Origin: Pseudisothecium myosuroides
Lineage: Eukaryota; Streptophyta; Bryopsida; Hypnales; Lembophyllaceae
DNA length: 64,000 bases
Assembly: GCA_951799445.1 (NCBI GenBank)
Contig: OX637294.1
Location: 25,073,452-25,137,451 of the forward strand
Reading direction: 5' to 3'
A program made the translations under genes and the position numbers. Position 1 is the stretch's first letter; each line of letters begins with the position of its first letter. This document shows, in pieces, positions 20,160-33,200 of this stretch. The notes below the pieces were generated by a model. That model saw only the letters and a program-made list of their open reading frames with translations. It did not search any database and was not told where the DNA came from.

Positions 20160-23100
20160 GCTAAATTCCTACAAAATGTTGTTGGTTAAAGTATTTAACT
20201 TAATTCTTTTGAGTTTAGGAACTTAAATTAAATACCTAGTAGTTTTTAGTTGGTTTCTAAAAACAAATCCTTTAAATAGACCAAACTTCAAGGCCCTATT
20301 TTCAACTACCTTGAAGATTTATTCTATTTAAGAATTAATTTTAAAGAATAGTGTTACCCAATTCTAATAAATATTCCAATGAATAGTTAAGTTTATTTGT
20401 TATTCATTAGTTTATTAATTTATTTGGATTAATCTAATATTTTTGTCAACTTTAGTCTTTTTCTATTTGGCTTATTAAGCCTAATAAAACAAAATTTAAA
20501 TCAACATTCAACCAACTAATTTCCACCGAAATCCTAATTAATGACTAAAAACCAAATTCTTCAATAGTAAAAGGAACAAAACAAAGCATTATTCCAAATG
20601 AATAGTAAATGAATAGGAAAAAAAGAATAAAAAACCAACAAACAATTCCAAATGAATAGTAAATGAATAGAAAAAGAAAAAGAAAAACAACCAAGGCCCA
20701 CGTGAATAGTTAGATGAATAGAATAAAAGAATAAAATCAAGAACAATTCCCACGTCAATAGTTAGATTCTTAGAAAATATTGGTTTTTAATGCAACATTC
20801 CTTCCCGAAGCCACCACTTCTTCTTCTTCTTCTATCTCCTCCTTACTAATTTGTTCTCATTCTTGTTTTTGCTTGTTAGTTTGCGTTTTGAGTTGTTAGT
20901 ATTAAGGTTGAGAGAGTTTGTTATCAAATTGAATAACAAATTTTTGTTAAGAAATCAAAATTTGGGGTGTGGTTGCAATTGCCAACCTAGACTTGTGAGT
21001 TTAAACTTGGATTTTTGAATTGGAGTGGTTTTATTTACTTGTTGGACTAGGTTTTGATTGAGCTTCGAAGCTCGAACTGCGTGGGTGACTGTGAACCTCG
21101 ACTGAGCCTGGCCCTCATTTTTTGGTCCTTGGCTGCCACGTGGCAGAGTCGGGTTCGTCGATTCTGCTCCCTATTCTCGTATCGTTCCTTGTTCCCCGTT
21201 CCCCTATACCAAGCCACTCTAGTCTTGGCCGCTCTTAGTCTTGACCGCTCCCGGTACTGTTGGTTCTTATTCTTGTACTCTTGGTCTTTGTTCTTATTCT
21301 GGATATTGTTGATTCTTCTCTAAAATCTGATCTTTAATCAAAAGACTAAAAACTGATTAACTAAAAAGAAATTGAATTGAACTAAAAAAGCAAATCTAAG
21401 TAAAGTAAAGACTAAACTATCAAACTAAACTAAAAATCCATAACTTTGGCAATTGAGCAAAAAAAAAAACTGAGCAAATTCTAGCGGAAAGAAAGGGAGC
21501 CACTTGGTGTGTTTTTTTGGCTTAAGTAGCCCAACAAGCCAAGGATTTTTCCCAATAACTCTTTCCCCTTCAAGGTTCTTGAAGGTAAATTTGTTTCAAG
21601 CTCAAAGCTTTGTCATGCGGGGGCAATCCCAGGCTAAACTCGTGCAATGCGGTCTCCAATTGTTTAAAAAGTGTTTTAACCCTTAATTGAGGTGCACATG
21701 ACAATGCTTAAACCGAAAATTAAGGATCAAGAGAGTTTTTAAGGTATAAAATAATTTAAATTCTAAATGAAGTACACATGATAGTGTTTAAACCAAAATT
21801 TAGGAGTTTAATAAAACCAAACTTTGTTATACAACAAATTTTGGTTGGTTTTTGAGTGTTAGAACCTTTTGGTGAAGACTAGCTTCACTGCCTTAAAAAT
21901 TCTGGTTCAAATGCTGTTTCAGAACACAAATTCGTTAATATATTGGCAAAAGTATTCAATTTTGGGGGACTAAACCTTCCAAGAATGTAGTTTTAGTGTG
22001 GTAGTTGGTTTAAAAGGGAATGTAGTCTAGCTTTTAGCTTTTTGTACAACTTTTTTTGAGTTTCTATGACATTTCCTATATTATTTATATATATTTTGAG
22101 TATTTAGTGTTAAAATAGTCCAGAGTACACTAAAAGTTCCAAAAAGTAAAAAGATACTTTGGTTTATAGTAGAAACAATAGTTAAAAGAAAATAAATAAA
22201 TAAAAAACAAGCTAGTTAAAGAAAAGCAGGAAGATAAAGAAAAAGAAAACGAGAAAAATTAGAGATTCAGGAGGCGCGGTGAACGTCACGCTGATCGCGA
22301 GCGCTGCGACCTCTCCGATCACCCCCGGAATTCAACATTTAGACTTGTTTTTTTTCTCTCATTTTCTCTCTCTCTGCTATTCATCGTTTTCTCCTGTGCT
22401 GTCATGCGCTGTACATCACGCATTTTCTGAGTGCTGTTCATTATGTACTTTGCACTGATCTTTGTGCTGTAATTTGCGCGTTTGGGCAAATAATAAAATT
22501 TTGTTTAGCGCAGTTTTGCGTAGTGTATTTGTGCTGTTTGAGATTGTGATTTGTGAGTTTTGTGCAATCAGTAAGATGGGCTGTGAGGGCAAACACTGAG
22601 AGATTGAGAGATTTTGAGTTTCAAAGGTGAGGTGAGGAAATCGGAAACTTGCTGCATAGTGTTCAGTACTTGAAAAAGAGATTTCCATGCAGAAATTGCC
22701 CAGAGACTGAATTCCTGAGAATGTGCACAAGTTGCAAGTCTGATCTGTGGAGCGGAAACTCAAGTTTTTGCTGCAGACTTGGAAGAAGTCTGTTGTGATT
22801 TCGAGGTGAGCACGCCAGGGAGAAGGTAGAGATTGAGGCTGCGAAATGCATTGGGACAAAGTTGATTCAGATTCTTGGGTTGCAGCCTGGAGCAAGCTTC
22901 GGCCGAATTAGGGATCTACATCGGCATTCAAGGCGCCGATAGATTCTTTCAAATCTGAAGAATTTACCCAAATCGAATCGGCTGCACACTTGGAGGCGAA
23001 CTGTTTGGAGTAAGCGAGAGTGATTTCACTCACAAATTTGAAAACCGAACCTGAATTGGGCGTCGTCGGAGAAGATTTGGGAGGCGTGGCTACGGTCGCG

Positions 23101-25780
23101 ATTCCGACGAGCTTCCAGACGGACGCGGCGAAGCAGTTTGCGCCTGCGGGTTGCGAACCCGCACGACCCCTCCGATATCCACCCGACCTGTTGCCCGGTT
23201 ATCAACCATGGTTGTAGGGTACGGTCACGGTCATAGGACTGGCCCACGACCTTAGGTCCTTAGGCACAGTCATAGGATTATGAGTGGCTATAGGTATCCT
23301 AACTTATGAAATAAATTCTATAATATTAAAATTGAAACTTTGAATTTTACCTTTAAATAATTAGACCTAAAACGAAATAAAAAAGGGGTCAAATTTTTCG
23401 AACGGCCCATGGGCCGTGCCCCTAGTTTGGATATAGATACAAGTGTGGTTATTAGTTTAGGGTTAATACTTTAGTTGTCATGATTATAGGTATTAGAGTG
23501 TTGTATTGAAAATTGCATATATATGTTGTAAGGTTGGATTCTGTGTATTGTAGGTAGTTGCTAACCCTTGATACTGGCCATATTGTCCTAGAGCCTTGGG
23601 GTGATTTATTGTAAGCCTTTCCAAACCCTTAACTCTAATTTATTTTGAAATATTAAATACATATATTTGTACTATTTTCAAAGTACTATAGTGGGCTGTA
23701 TTATAATATAAGTCCCGCATTGCACATGCATTCATGGCCAAGTCAGTCCACATTGAACTATTGTCCCAGAACTATTGTCACGAGCCAGTAGTACACTAGA
23801 CAGGACTGTGACTGCATACATCAATCAATAGCATCTACTAATGGACAGCTTGAGTGTTACCTTGGGTTTTAGTGGGATTAAGAACGAATAAGTCTCTGAA
23901 TTCTGCACGTTTATACATTGTGACCTTTAAACACATTACGCTAGCCTTATATAGATCATTCTCTGGTGTTTGAACTCAGATTTAGTTGAATAAGATTAGA
24001 TTCCGAAAAATATACTACAGGGAACCTTGTGTCTTCTAACCAATTCTTCCACTAAAAAAAAAAGCAAATTCAAGCAGAAGATGGCCACTTCTTGGCCTAG
24101 ATAAATGATTCCAACAAATTCGGCAAGCAAATTGAAGTGTGGGTCTTCCACACTTCAGCACAACAACAATAATAAAAAAATGGGATCTTTGAAAACTTCG
24201 GAGGGGGACCTTATATACTTGCTAGAAGGTCCCACAACCTCAATTTATCACGAGATATTATGTCTTTTACTCGAAAATTAATCTAAGCTAAATCCTAATC
24301 AATCCTAAGATATTTGCTAAATAATTTATGTTCAAATAAAATCTACAATTTGCTTGCCAAATTCCTAAGCCTTAAATAGCAAGAAAATCTTGTCCAAATA
24401 AAATCTACAATTTTTTCCAAAGATATTTAGGAAATTAACGTAATCCACCTTGAGTTAATTTGTGAATAACTTTAGGATATTTTCAAATATTCTTAGTTTA
24501 ATCTAAATTGGCTTTTAAATAAAAGATTTGAAATCTTAATTAAATTTAATCCTCAATTTTCTCTAAGATATTTTGCAAATTAACCTAGAATTACCATTAA
24601 TTACTCTAAAAAAGTCAAACCTATTGTTCAACCCTTCCTATCTTCTTGAAAACAATTTGAAATTGAAAATTGATTGTGCCAAAGGTTCCACTTAGTCTAA
24701 AGGATCTCCTACCTCCTTCCTCAAGGTTGTAAATACTCGTAAAAATCACTAACAATAATTTCAAAGAAAAGTTAAAACTCCAACTATTGGAATTTGTAAT
24801 TTCCAAGAGAAACTAACTGGATAGAGTTGTTTGGAAGATTCATCAGAGTAAGAAAAGACTCCTTAGTTGCGACATTCGGACACCGTAAGCTCCTGGTTCG
24901 TTGGTCAACCCACCGCCATGTTGTAAATTCTAGTTAAATTTGATGTCGTTATCGATTATGGTACTTTTGACTATTAGAAAGTCTTCAAACTTGACAGGTC
25001 GCTTATTAGGCATACAAAACTCTGATATAATTTTTAGTGAGATTTTGCCGCACCTTGGATAATTTCTATGAATTTACCATCAGTATCAAAGGTGGTTGAC
25101 TTCCCATGTAGTCATCATGGAGTTTTGTAAAATTCCGAAATTTTTTGGGCAACCTCTAAGAAGTTTTCAAGAGCTAAAGGCAAAACTAAACCTTCAATAA
25201 GGATGCTAAATTTAGCAATTCTTTAATAATTTTCATCTGAGGGGGAAATCATTCTGGTACCCGGGGTTTGTCGTAGATAATTAGCTCCGATGTTGACCTC
25301 TTAGCATGCTATTACCCTAAAAGCACCTTTCTGTAAGCTCCAATCACCTCGCCTTTCTTCTACTTTGCATTTTGGTTCATATTCTTAAACATCTGTAGGA
25401 CTTCACATAACTCGTCCAAATTCCTCATGAATTGGATCTAGATACTTTTAAACCTGAACATAGACTCTTATAATTTAGCTAGGTTGTCATATGTACTCCA
25501 CAAGTTGAATTTTACATGGAGAAGACACTAGAATTAACTAACTCTCACACCTTCACTTTTCTCTGAAATATTAATCTAAACTCTAAGATTCTAAATTAAA
25601 ATCTAAATATGAAAAATCAGAGTATATTATGTTTTCTAACAATTCTAAGAAGACTCCTCGCTAATCTGATAGGGACTTCTACCAATCTCCTCTCAATTAA
25701 CTAATTCATGCTATTTTGCATGAATGACACTAAAAATTAACAATAAATTGCGAAAAATAAACCCAAAGCTGTAAGTGCTA
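20160..25780 (+). mobile_element. long LTR-like repeat, copy 1 (interrupted)
   Basis: Collinear with 30260-34190 in the same orientation over its whole length. Anchors include AAGTATTTAACTTAATTC, ACTTTGTTATACAACAAA, GACATTCGGACACCG and AAAAATAAACCCA at the far end. Without the nested 2.0-kb insertion this copy is about 3.6 kb, close to the other copy, so the pair is read as LTRs of an old Ty3/Gypsy element whose integrase relic lies between them. A TATA-like CCTTATATACT precedes a pyrimidine tract at 24208. Exact termini and the 5-bp duplication could not be fixed: a MITE occupies the left edge and another repeat the right. Frames inside it (20561-20758, 21054-21323) are not genes. Confidence 0.62.
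22021..24019 (+). mobile_element. solo LTR nested in the long repeat, 2.0 kb
   Basis: Starts TGTAGTCTAG and ends ATACTACA, so the termini are the 6-bp inverted repeat TGTAGT...ACTACA, and it is flanked by a perfect 5-bp duplication GGGAA (22016-22020 and 24020-24024). The sister copy of the surrounding repeat lacks the insertion (near 32405), giving an empty-site comparison. No internal coding region and no second LTR, hence a solo LTR. An unusually GC-rich core (about 22270-23230), preceded by a CT-rich tract at 22345-22375, may be its promoter and leader; frames in it (22416-22895, 23020-23247) show no known domain. Confidence 0.85.
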
Positions 25781-25789
25781 GCTAAATAA

Positions 25790-27480
25790 AAATTTGACCT
25801 TGTTTCCGGTTAGAGGCTAGGCCTTAGGCCAAAATTTTAAGTTCTTAAATTGAGAATCATACTTTTATGTTGTCCTTTGGAATCTAACAATCAAAATAGG
25901 AATAGATAGAAATAGTATAGAAAAAAAGTGACTCAAATGAGGGAAGAGAAAAATAGGAATTCACTTAGAATTCATTTAGCCAAATCTTTCATTATCAAAA
26001 CATCATCTTAAATGGAAGATAGAGAATTAGAAGAAAGAGAGGCACATGAAAAGAAAATGGAATGACAATCTAGAGGTTGAACAGACAATTGAAAATTGAT
26101 AGGATTAGAAGAAAATTTTAGGAAATGAGTTTGAATCATTAGAATTAGGATTAGACAATAATTGACCAAGATAGGAGATAAGGGTTCAAAGGCCAAATAT
26201 AATTTTGGAGTTTAAAATCAATTATTTAATCCAAAACAAGTCAACTACTAGAATAGTTAAATAATTGAATTAGAATAGTGTTTGAAGGGAAAGAAGTAGT
26301 AAAATTCTCGTTCCAACTTGTATTAAAACCACTCTTTCAAGCGGTGAGCAAAACTACAAGACAACACCAACCATGACGAACAAAGAATACTTTGAAGAAG
26401 TGTTCTATAATGTGGCGGATGACACCCAACTTGAGGTAAGTTACTAATTCTTCCATTCTCTTTCGAATTATTTTGATTAGCACTTAAAACATTTAGCCAA
26501 ATTCAGAGGGTCAAATTTAGGTTTTCTCTCAAGTATATTCATAGAAGTTTGTAGATTAGAATTAGGGTTTTCCGAAAACATATGACACTTAGAAAATAGA
26601 GTCAAAATGAGTCAAAATGAAACGATAAAGTTTACCACCTAAATTGGATGAAAAACATTTAGAAGTACTCAAGAGGAACAAAATTAGGAAGTTAGCAAGT
26701 AGAAATAATCTAAAACCTCAAAGTAAAATTAGAAGTTTGTTTTGAAATTAGGACTAATAGTAATTAACGGATGAAATTTTGAACACCGATTAGCGGTCAA
26801 ACTTCATCTATCAATAACTCCTAGTAGGAGGGTCCAATTGGTACATGTCTTAAAATTTTACAATTATTATTTATAAGAAAAAAATTAACATAAATCTACA
26901 TTTAGTAAATTGCTAGGTGTAACACCAAGCCATAGAAATAGAATAAGGTTAAAACAATTAATAAACAAAGTAATTAAAGAGGGAAATTATATTTAGAAGT
27001 GGGTAGAAGGAACTTAGTAGAGTCCAAAACTAGTTTAGCTTTAGAAAAATACTTAACCATCTAGGAGTAAACGACAGATGATCTTTGGATTAGGATATGG
27101 ATGAAGTTAGATAAAAATCATTCATTCAAGTCCAAATTTAGAATTTAGATAGAAGTTGGTAATATAAAGCCAGAGTCTAAAATCCAAAATAAATTAAAGT
27201 AAGATAAAAGTCTAAATCCATGGATGAAGCTTAGGTAGACGTGTAGAGGCTAAACCTTCATCCGTCTATAATTTTTGCTAGGAAGGTTGTATGATTTTGA
27301 ATTTTTTTTTAATTGGCATAAACTTCTCTCTCATCTTATGTGGTTGAATTCATTAGAGGATTTTTGAGCTCTAAAGAGGGCCTTTAGGAGAGGAGGTTGA
27401 AGGGATGTTTTTGTTTTTAAATGTCGTCCTTGAGGAAACTAATCCCCTATACCCGCTCACTGAAAAGATTAAAATTATGA
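25790..27480 (-). repeat. family-H repeat, inverted orientation
   Basis: AT-rich repeat whose complement resembles 40611-42130. The hallmark around 26760-26815 reads as the complement of TGGATGAGGTTTGACTGCTAA...CTTCATCCACTAATTAC found at 41310-41390. Probably an insertion into the internal region of the Gypsy-like element. Termini not resolved; no coding frame. Confidence 0.45.
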
Positions 27481-27489
27481 TGTACTTTC

Positions 27490-28368
27490 GCAGGACAAAG
27501 AGCTCCTATTGGATGGGTCACAAAGACCATTATGAAGCTTTGTCAAGGTTTTATTGTTTTAAATTTACAGGTTTATTATTTTAAATTTCATCATCATCAC
27601 TTGAGTCTCACATAAGGACCTGACAAAAACTGTACGCAAGATAATTCGCTGACAACATTTAACTGATGAGATTAAAAAATTACCTTACAAGCAGAATTTT
27701 AAGCAGATCAATGATGTTGCTCATGTTCGAGTTCTCATCAAACGATACTGAGAGAACACATATGTCTGCGCCTTAATCCTCAGGTAGTACATGAAACATT
27801 CTGATTGTACCTCCATCTGACAAGTTTGTAATATAATAAATCGATATTCAAATTTAATACTACATTAAATTGGTTAGCCGTTTTGTCATCTACTAGGGTC
27901 CTTGCTTGTATTTCACACAAGACAGCAACAGTCGAGTAGGTACTTGGGCTACTGCTTCTGCTCCTCAACTAATAGGGGAGGCAGTCAATCTCTAGGGCCT
28001 TTTATGGAGCTGAAAAATCCTCTAATGTAGACTATCCCAACTTTCACTCAAAAACCACAGCAACGTAGTTACTATGGTCCAAGTAGGGTAATTATTGTAA
28101 ATTAGGTTAGTTTTTTGTTTTCCTGCTAATTATATATGTTTAGGAGTTAGAAAAGATCCATTGCTTGGAAGACACATTGGATTGACGCTAGGCACCTATA
28201 GAACAAAATTGAACCTAAATCACCAAGAACTTGGTTGTGCTCGATTATTTATCAAAGGTAAATAAATAAACGCTCACAATGGTAGCAAATAAATGCTCAC
28301 AATAGTAGCAAGCTCTACCACAAAGCTCTTTGAAGTTGGCGGCTATAGATTTTTATGATCGTATTTTA
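27490..28368 (+). other. decayed internal region of the Gypsy-like element
   Basis: Lies between the first long repeat and the integrase relic. Translations in all frames are broken every few dozen codons, and I cannot assign gag, protease, reverse transcriptase or RNase H with confidence. Confidence 0.4.
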
Positions 28369-29310
28369 GTGCATTTTGGAACATATTTTGAGGTGTTGAC
28401 AGATCAAAAGTAGAAATTCTTTAATTCATTTAAAGAATTTTATACTAAGGCCCTGATAGATCACCGTACCACTTCTCGGAATCATCTTGAGGCGCATGGC
28501 TTGGTTGAATGCGTTGTCCAAACAGTCAAGCGAGGTTTATAAAAGTATGAATTGTTTCGCAGCAATCATTGTGATTGGGACCTGATTTTGCCATGGATTG
28601 CTATGGGCTATTGTTTTAATAAACAAGTATTATTGACATTTTACAGTCCTTACCAGTTGTTTTATGGTCGAGAGTCAATTTTGTCCAGCTCAATATGAGG
28701 AAAGCTAATTTTAGTTGTGGACTTAGATGATCCTCATATTTAAACTCAATGTCTACATGATCGTATAGAATTCTTTAAAAGAGCCATATCAATGGCTATG
28801 GAGAACTTATCTATTGCTCAACATCGTAATACTTTGTTTTATATTTGCATTATAACAGTGCTTATTGACCTTAGTTGCAAAGATTTTTCAAGGGAGATTA
28901 TGTATATTTGCAAGGTGAGGTACCTACAATTCTAGATGTCAAGGCTGGATGTACTATTCTTCAAGTGAAGGATATTTTGCTTAGTGACATTTTGTTGTTG
29001 AAAGGCGAATATGGACAAGAGTATTGGGAGCATTTAAAAAATTGTGTCCCTTGTCACAGGCCCAATGATGATATTGTGCATCCCAAATTAACAATGGTGC
29101 CAAACAGTCTTCGTTGTTTTGTTTGTGGGGAGAAGAAAAGTGCGACTATTATATTAGTATATGACCAATGCCAACGTGGTTAGCAAATGGCATGCTTGAC
29201 GCCGCTCTTATGAGCTTTGCCTTCAGAAGATTGGATTTGTTCTCGTTGTCGGAGGTCTTCAGGTCATGCTACATCTTTGGACAAGTGTGAGTGTTTCTAA
29301 CTCCACCCTT
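28369..29310 (+). pseudogene. Ty3/Gypsy integrase relic with PHD-like tail
   Basis: Remnant of a retrotransposon pol gene. The integrase core is recognisable from VHFGTYFEVLTDQ (second catalytic Asp) through HRTTSRNHLEAHGLVE (catalytic Glu) and VQTVKRGL to SPYQLFYGRES. At least five in-frame stops and one frame change near 28850 break it. The open frame 28875-29183 continues with DYVYLQGEVPTILDVKAG and YWEHLKNCVPCHRPND, typical of the C-terminal DNA-binding part. It ends in a Cys-rich stretch, CFVC...YDQCQRG, then a stop, then MACL and WICSRC. The spacing resembles a PHD finger in which one Cys is Tyr, Trp is a stop and His is Gln. The Gypsy assignment is firm; the PHD reading is inference. 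Confidence 0.75.
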
Positions 29311-29379
29311 GAGTCAGAAAGTTACACACGGGCTCTAGCGGCAGTTTCGTTGGAGATTTTACTCCTAATTGGGTGATTC

Positions 29380-30240
29380 CTAAATAAGTGTTTGCCTTCC
29401 AAGCAATAGACACTTTTTGTGACTGGTAATCCTGTAAAATTCCACTAATTCTAAGAAAAGCTATGGGTTAATTAATTAAACGCTATGGTTAGGTAAAAAA
29501 CAAAGAAATAAGCAAAATCTAATCTAACTAAAATTGTATCTAAGTAGCCTTTTAGAATATAATTTCCTCTTCCCAGAATGATAAAGAAAATTAGATTCCA
29601 AGATTCCTAGCAAAAGTTACCACGAGGTACGTTCGGCCTCTTAGTTGTGCTAACCTTCATCCACTAATCTAAAATAGCAAATCAATCCAAAATAATTCTA
29701 AATTCTAAGGTTAAGTTATTAGTTCCTTTAAGTTACGGATTTTTAAGACTAATCGGAATTTTGACCTAATTGGATGTTTTTCATCCAAATTTAGTCTCAA
29801 ACTTCATCCAACCTTTTATCCTTCAAAAATAAAGTATTTTCAAAAGTAAAAAGGGATTTTGGAATCTTTATAGATTTCTTGTCTGATTCCTACCTAAAAA
29901 GATTCCTTAAAAGTTTTTTTGGATGAAAATCTTAAATTATCATCCAACGGGGTTTTATGGTTAATTATTGATAATTTTCGTTATTGGGTTAAATTTTAAG
30001 TATGATTTGGTTTTATAACCTCTAACTTTCTAAATTTAATCTAAAATTCTAAATTCTAATCTAAAAACTAACTTCTAACAGCAAAGATTCTAACTTTAAT
30101 TTGAAAACAAAAACAAAGCAAAAGAAAAGGGTAAAATTAACATATCTCTGGATCCATGGTCCCGTCATCGCAGATCACTAGCATAATGGTTTCAAGGTAA
30201 CCCTCGTCCTCCATCATGGTACCCCGTCTGTTGATGAAAG
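29380..30240 (+). repeat. family-H repeat fragment, direct orientation
   Basis: Begins TGTTTGCCTTCCAAGCAAT, comparable to TGTGCCTTCTAAGCAATGG at 40611, and carries CTTCATCCACTAATCTAA at about 29650. It separates the integrase relic from the second long repeat. No gene. Confidence 0.45.
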
Positions 30241-30259
30241 TTTAGTGTCAAAATGTATA

Positions 30260-33200
30260 GAAAATCCTTTTTCCTACATTCTTTAACTGATTTCCTACAA
30301 TAAAAAGGTTAGTCTAAGTATTTAACTTAATTCCTTTGATTTTAGGAATTTACGTTAAACTTCTAATGGTTTTTAGTTGATTTTAAAATAACCTTTTGAA
30401 TTAAAATAAGTTCAAGGCCCTATTTCCAACCACCTTGAATATTTGTTTTAATTTAAGAATTAATTTTAAGAGATTAATATCGTCCAAACTAATAATATTC
30501 CAATGAATAGTCGATTACAATTTATTTGTTATTCATTAGTTTATGATTTTTGTTGAATTAATCTATTGTTTTTGTTGACTTTTTGTCTTTTCCTATTTGG
30601 CTTATTAGGCCAATAAAACAAAAACCCAAGTCAACAAGACCAACTAATTCCTTCCAAAAATACTAATTGATAGAAAAAACCAAATTCTTCAATAGTAAAA
30701 GGAATAGAACCAAAGAACTATTCTAAATGAATAGTGAATGAATAGTAACGGAATAAAAAACAAAACAAATCTAAAATGAATAGTAAAAGCACAACAAAAC
30801 AAAACGAAATGAATAGAAAACAATAAAAAACCGTGCCAAATCCAAAAGGAATAGTAAAAAACAAAACATTAAGCCAACATGAATAGTGAGATTCTTTAGG
30901 AAAATTAGTTTTTTAATCTAATTATTCCCAAGCCGCCACTTCATCTTCTTTAAGTGGTTTTCTTTCTTCAAGTTAGTTGTCAATTGTTGTTGTGGCTATG
31001 GAGTTTGAGTTTGTGTGCATCTTGGTACTTTGGAATGTTGAGAGTGATATCTAGGATTTTAGGAAAAACAAAAACAAAAAGCCAAAGTAGGGTGGTGTGG
31101 CGAGCAACAGTCGACCTTATTGATTTTTTGTATGAGAGTTCCTCGTTTCAACTGAAATTTTGTATGGTTCTGGTTTCGTAATATTGCCTGGACTAGCCTT
31201 GGAATGGCCTGATCAACTCAGCCCGTATGGTCTGATCAACTCAGCCTTTGTATGGTCTGATCAACTCAGCCTTCGTATGGTCTGGTCTCCAGCCTTCGTT
31301 TGGTCTGGTCACCTAGCCTTCGTATGGTCTGGTCACCCGCCTCCAAGCTCCCGAACATCGGCTCCTCAAGGACCGTCACGTGGCGAGGGTGGGTTGGTCG
31401 CCCCTCGTCCCCGGTTCCCCTCCATTCCCGTCTTTGCTGTCCCAACCTCCGCTCCGTCCTTGCTGTTCCGACTTTTTGTTCCGGCCCTTTGACTGAAACT
31501 GGTTCTGATGTTTTAAAAACGGAACTTTGGTTCGGTATTTTGAAAACTAAACTCTGATTTTTTAGCTAAACAACAACAACTAAATAATTAATAACTATAC
31601 TAATGAAATAACTCAAGGATTTAAACTAAGCTAAATGGCTTTGGATTTTTGTGGGTATAATAAAGCAAACAATCTAAACTAATGATTTTGGGGAGTTTTG
31701 GGATATTCGAAATAAAGATGAACTAACTAAATGATTCTATGGGTTGGTTGGGGTAAACAAAGGCAAAGTGATCTAAACTAAATAAAGGTAAAGATAAACT
31801 AAACTAAACAAAGACAAAGATAAACTAAACTATGGGAGAAAACTACTATCAATGAGAGTTCCTAACTTTGGCAATGGAGATGAAAAGCAAATGAGCAAAT
31901 TTTGGCGGAAGAAAGGGAGCCACTAGGTGTAGGTTTTTGTCTTAAGTAGCCAATACACCGAGGTCTTTTCCCAATTTTTCCTTCAAGGTAAATTATTTTA
32001 AGGTTTAAAGCTTCGCCGTGTGGGAGCAACCCAAGGCTAAACTTGTGGAAATTGATTTCAAGTGGCTGCAGGAATGTCTTAATTCTTAAAGGAGGTACAC
32101 ATGAAAGTGTTTAAACCAAACATTAAGGATTAAAATAATTCCCAAGGTATCCAAATGTTTTAATTCCTAAATGAGGTACACATGAAAGTGTTTAAACAGA
32201 AAAGTAGGAATTAAGTCAAACCAAACTTTGTTATACAACGAAGTTTGGCTGGTATTTTGAGCGTTGGAATCTTTTGATAAAGACTAGCTTCACCGCCTTA
32301 AGAATTCTTAACTCAAACTGTTGCAAAAACACGAAATTAGTATGTGACAAGGTATGCAAGTTTTGAGGGATGAAACCTCCCAAAAGTATGAACTTAGTGT
32401 GGTTGTGAAGGTTGAAAGGAAACCCCAAGTTCTTAACCAAATCCTCCACTGAAAAAAGCAACGAAAACGAGAATGAGCAAAGATGACCAAAATTTGGTCT
32501 AGCTTAATTGCTTCTGACAAAGCCGGTAAACAAATGGAACAAAGAAAGAGTGTCTGTACTCCAACAGAGTCTCGGTAGGCAGATAATGAACAAAATGGGG
32601 TACGACAAACTTCGCGGGGAGGCCTTATATACTCGCTAAAAGGCCCCACCACTTAGTTTACCATGAGATATTTGGTCTTCTTACTAAAAAACTAACCTAA
32701 ACTAAATTCCAAACTACCCTAAGATATTTCCAAAATAATCTTTGTTTAATCCTTAGAATTTTCTAGAACAAGCCTTAATTAGAAAGGAAATCTTGTCCAA
32801 ATAAAATCTAAGATTTTTCCCAAAGATATTTAGGAATTTAACTATTTAGACTTTGAGATATTTCGCAATTAACCCTAGGATATTTCCAAATATTCTTAAT
32901 TTAATCTAAATTGGCTTTTAAAGGAAAGATTTGAAATCTTAACTAAATCCAATCTTCAACTTTCACCAAGATATTTTGTGAAATAACTTTGAATTACCGC
33001 TAATTACTCTAAAAAAGTCAACGCTACGGCTGAACTCTTCCTATCTTCTTGAGAACAACTCCAAATTGAAATTCGAATGCGCCATCACGTTCAGAAGGCC
33101 TCAGTTAGTCTAGAAGGCTCCCAATCCCCCACTTTCAGGCTGTAAATATGTGTAAAAACCACTCACGGTAACTTCAAAGAAAAGTCAAAATCCCAGTTTA

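Noticed and set aside
22416..23247. Open frames of 159, 65 and 73 codons
   Set aside because: They lie inside the GC-rich core of a solo LTR, overlap on both strands and show no known domain.
31205..31345. Possible CRISPR-like array
   Set aside because: Units are directly adjacent and diverging without unique spacers, in a plant LTR; it is a simple tandem repeat.
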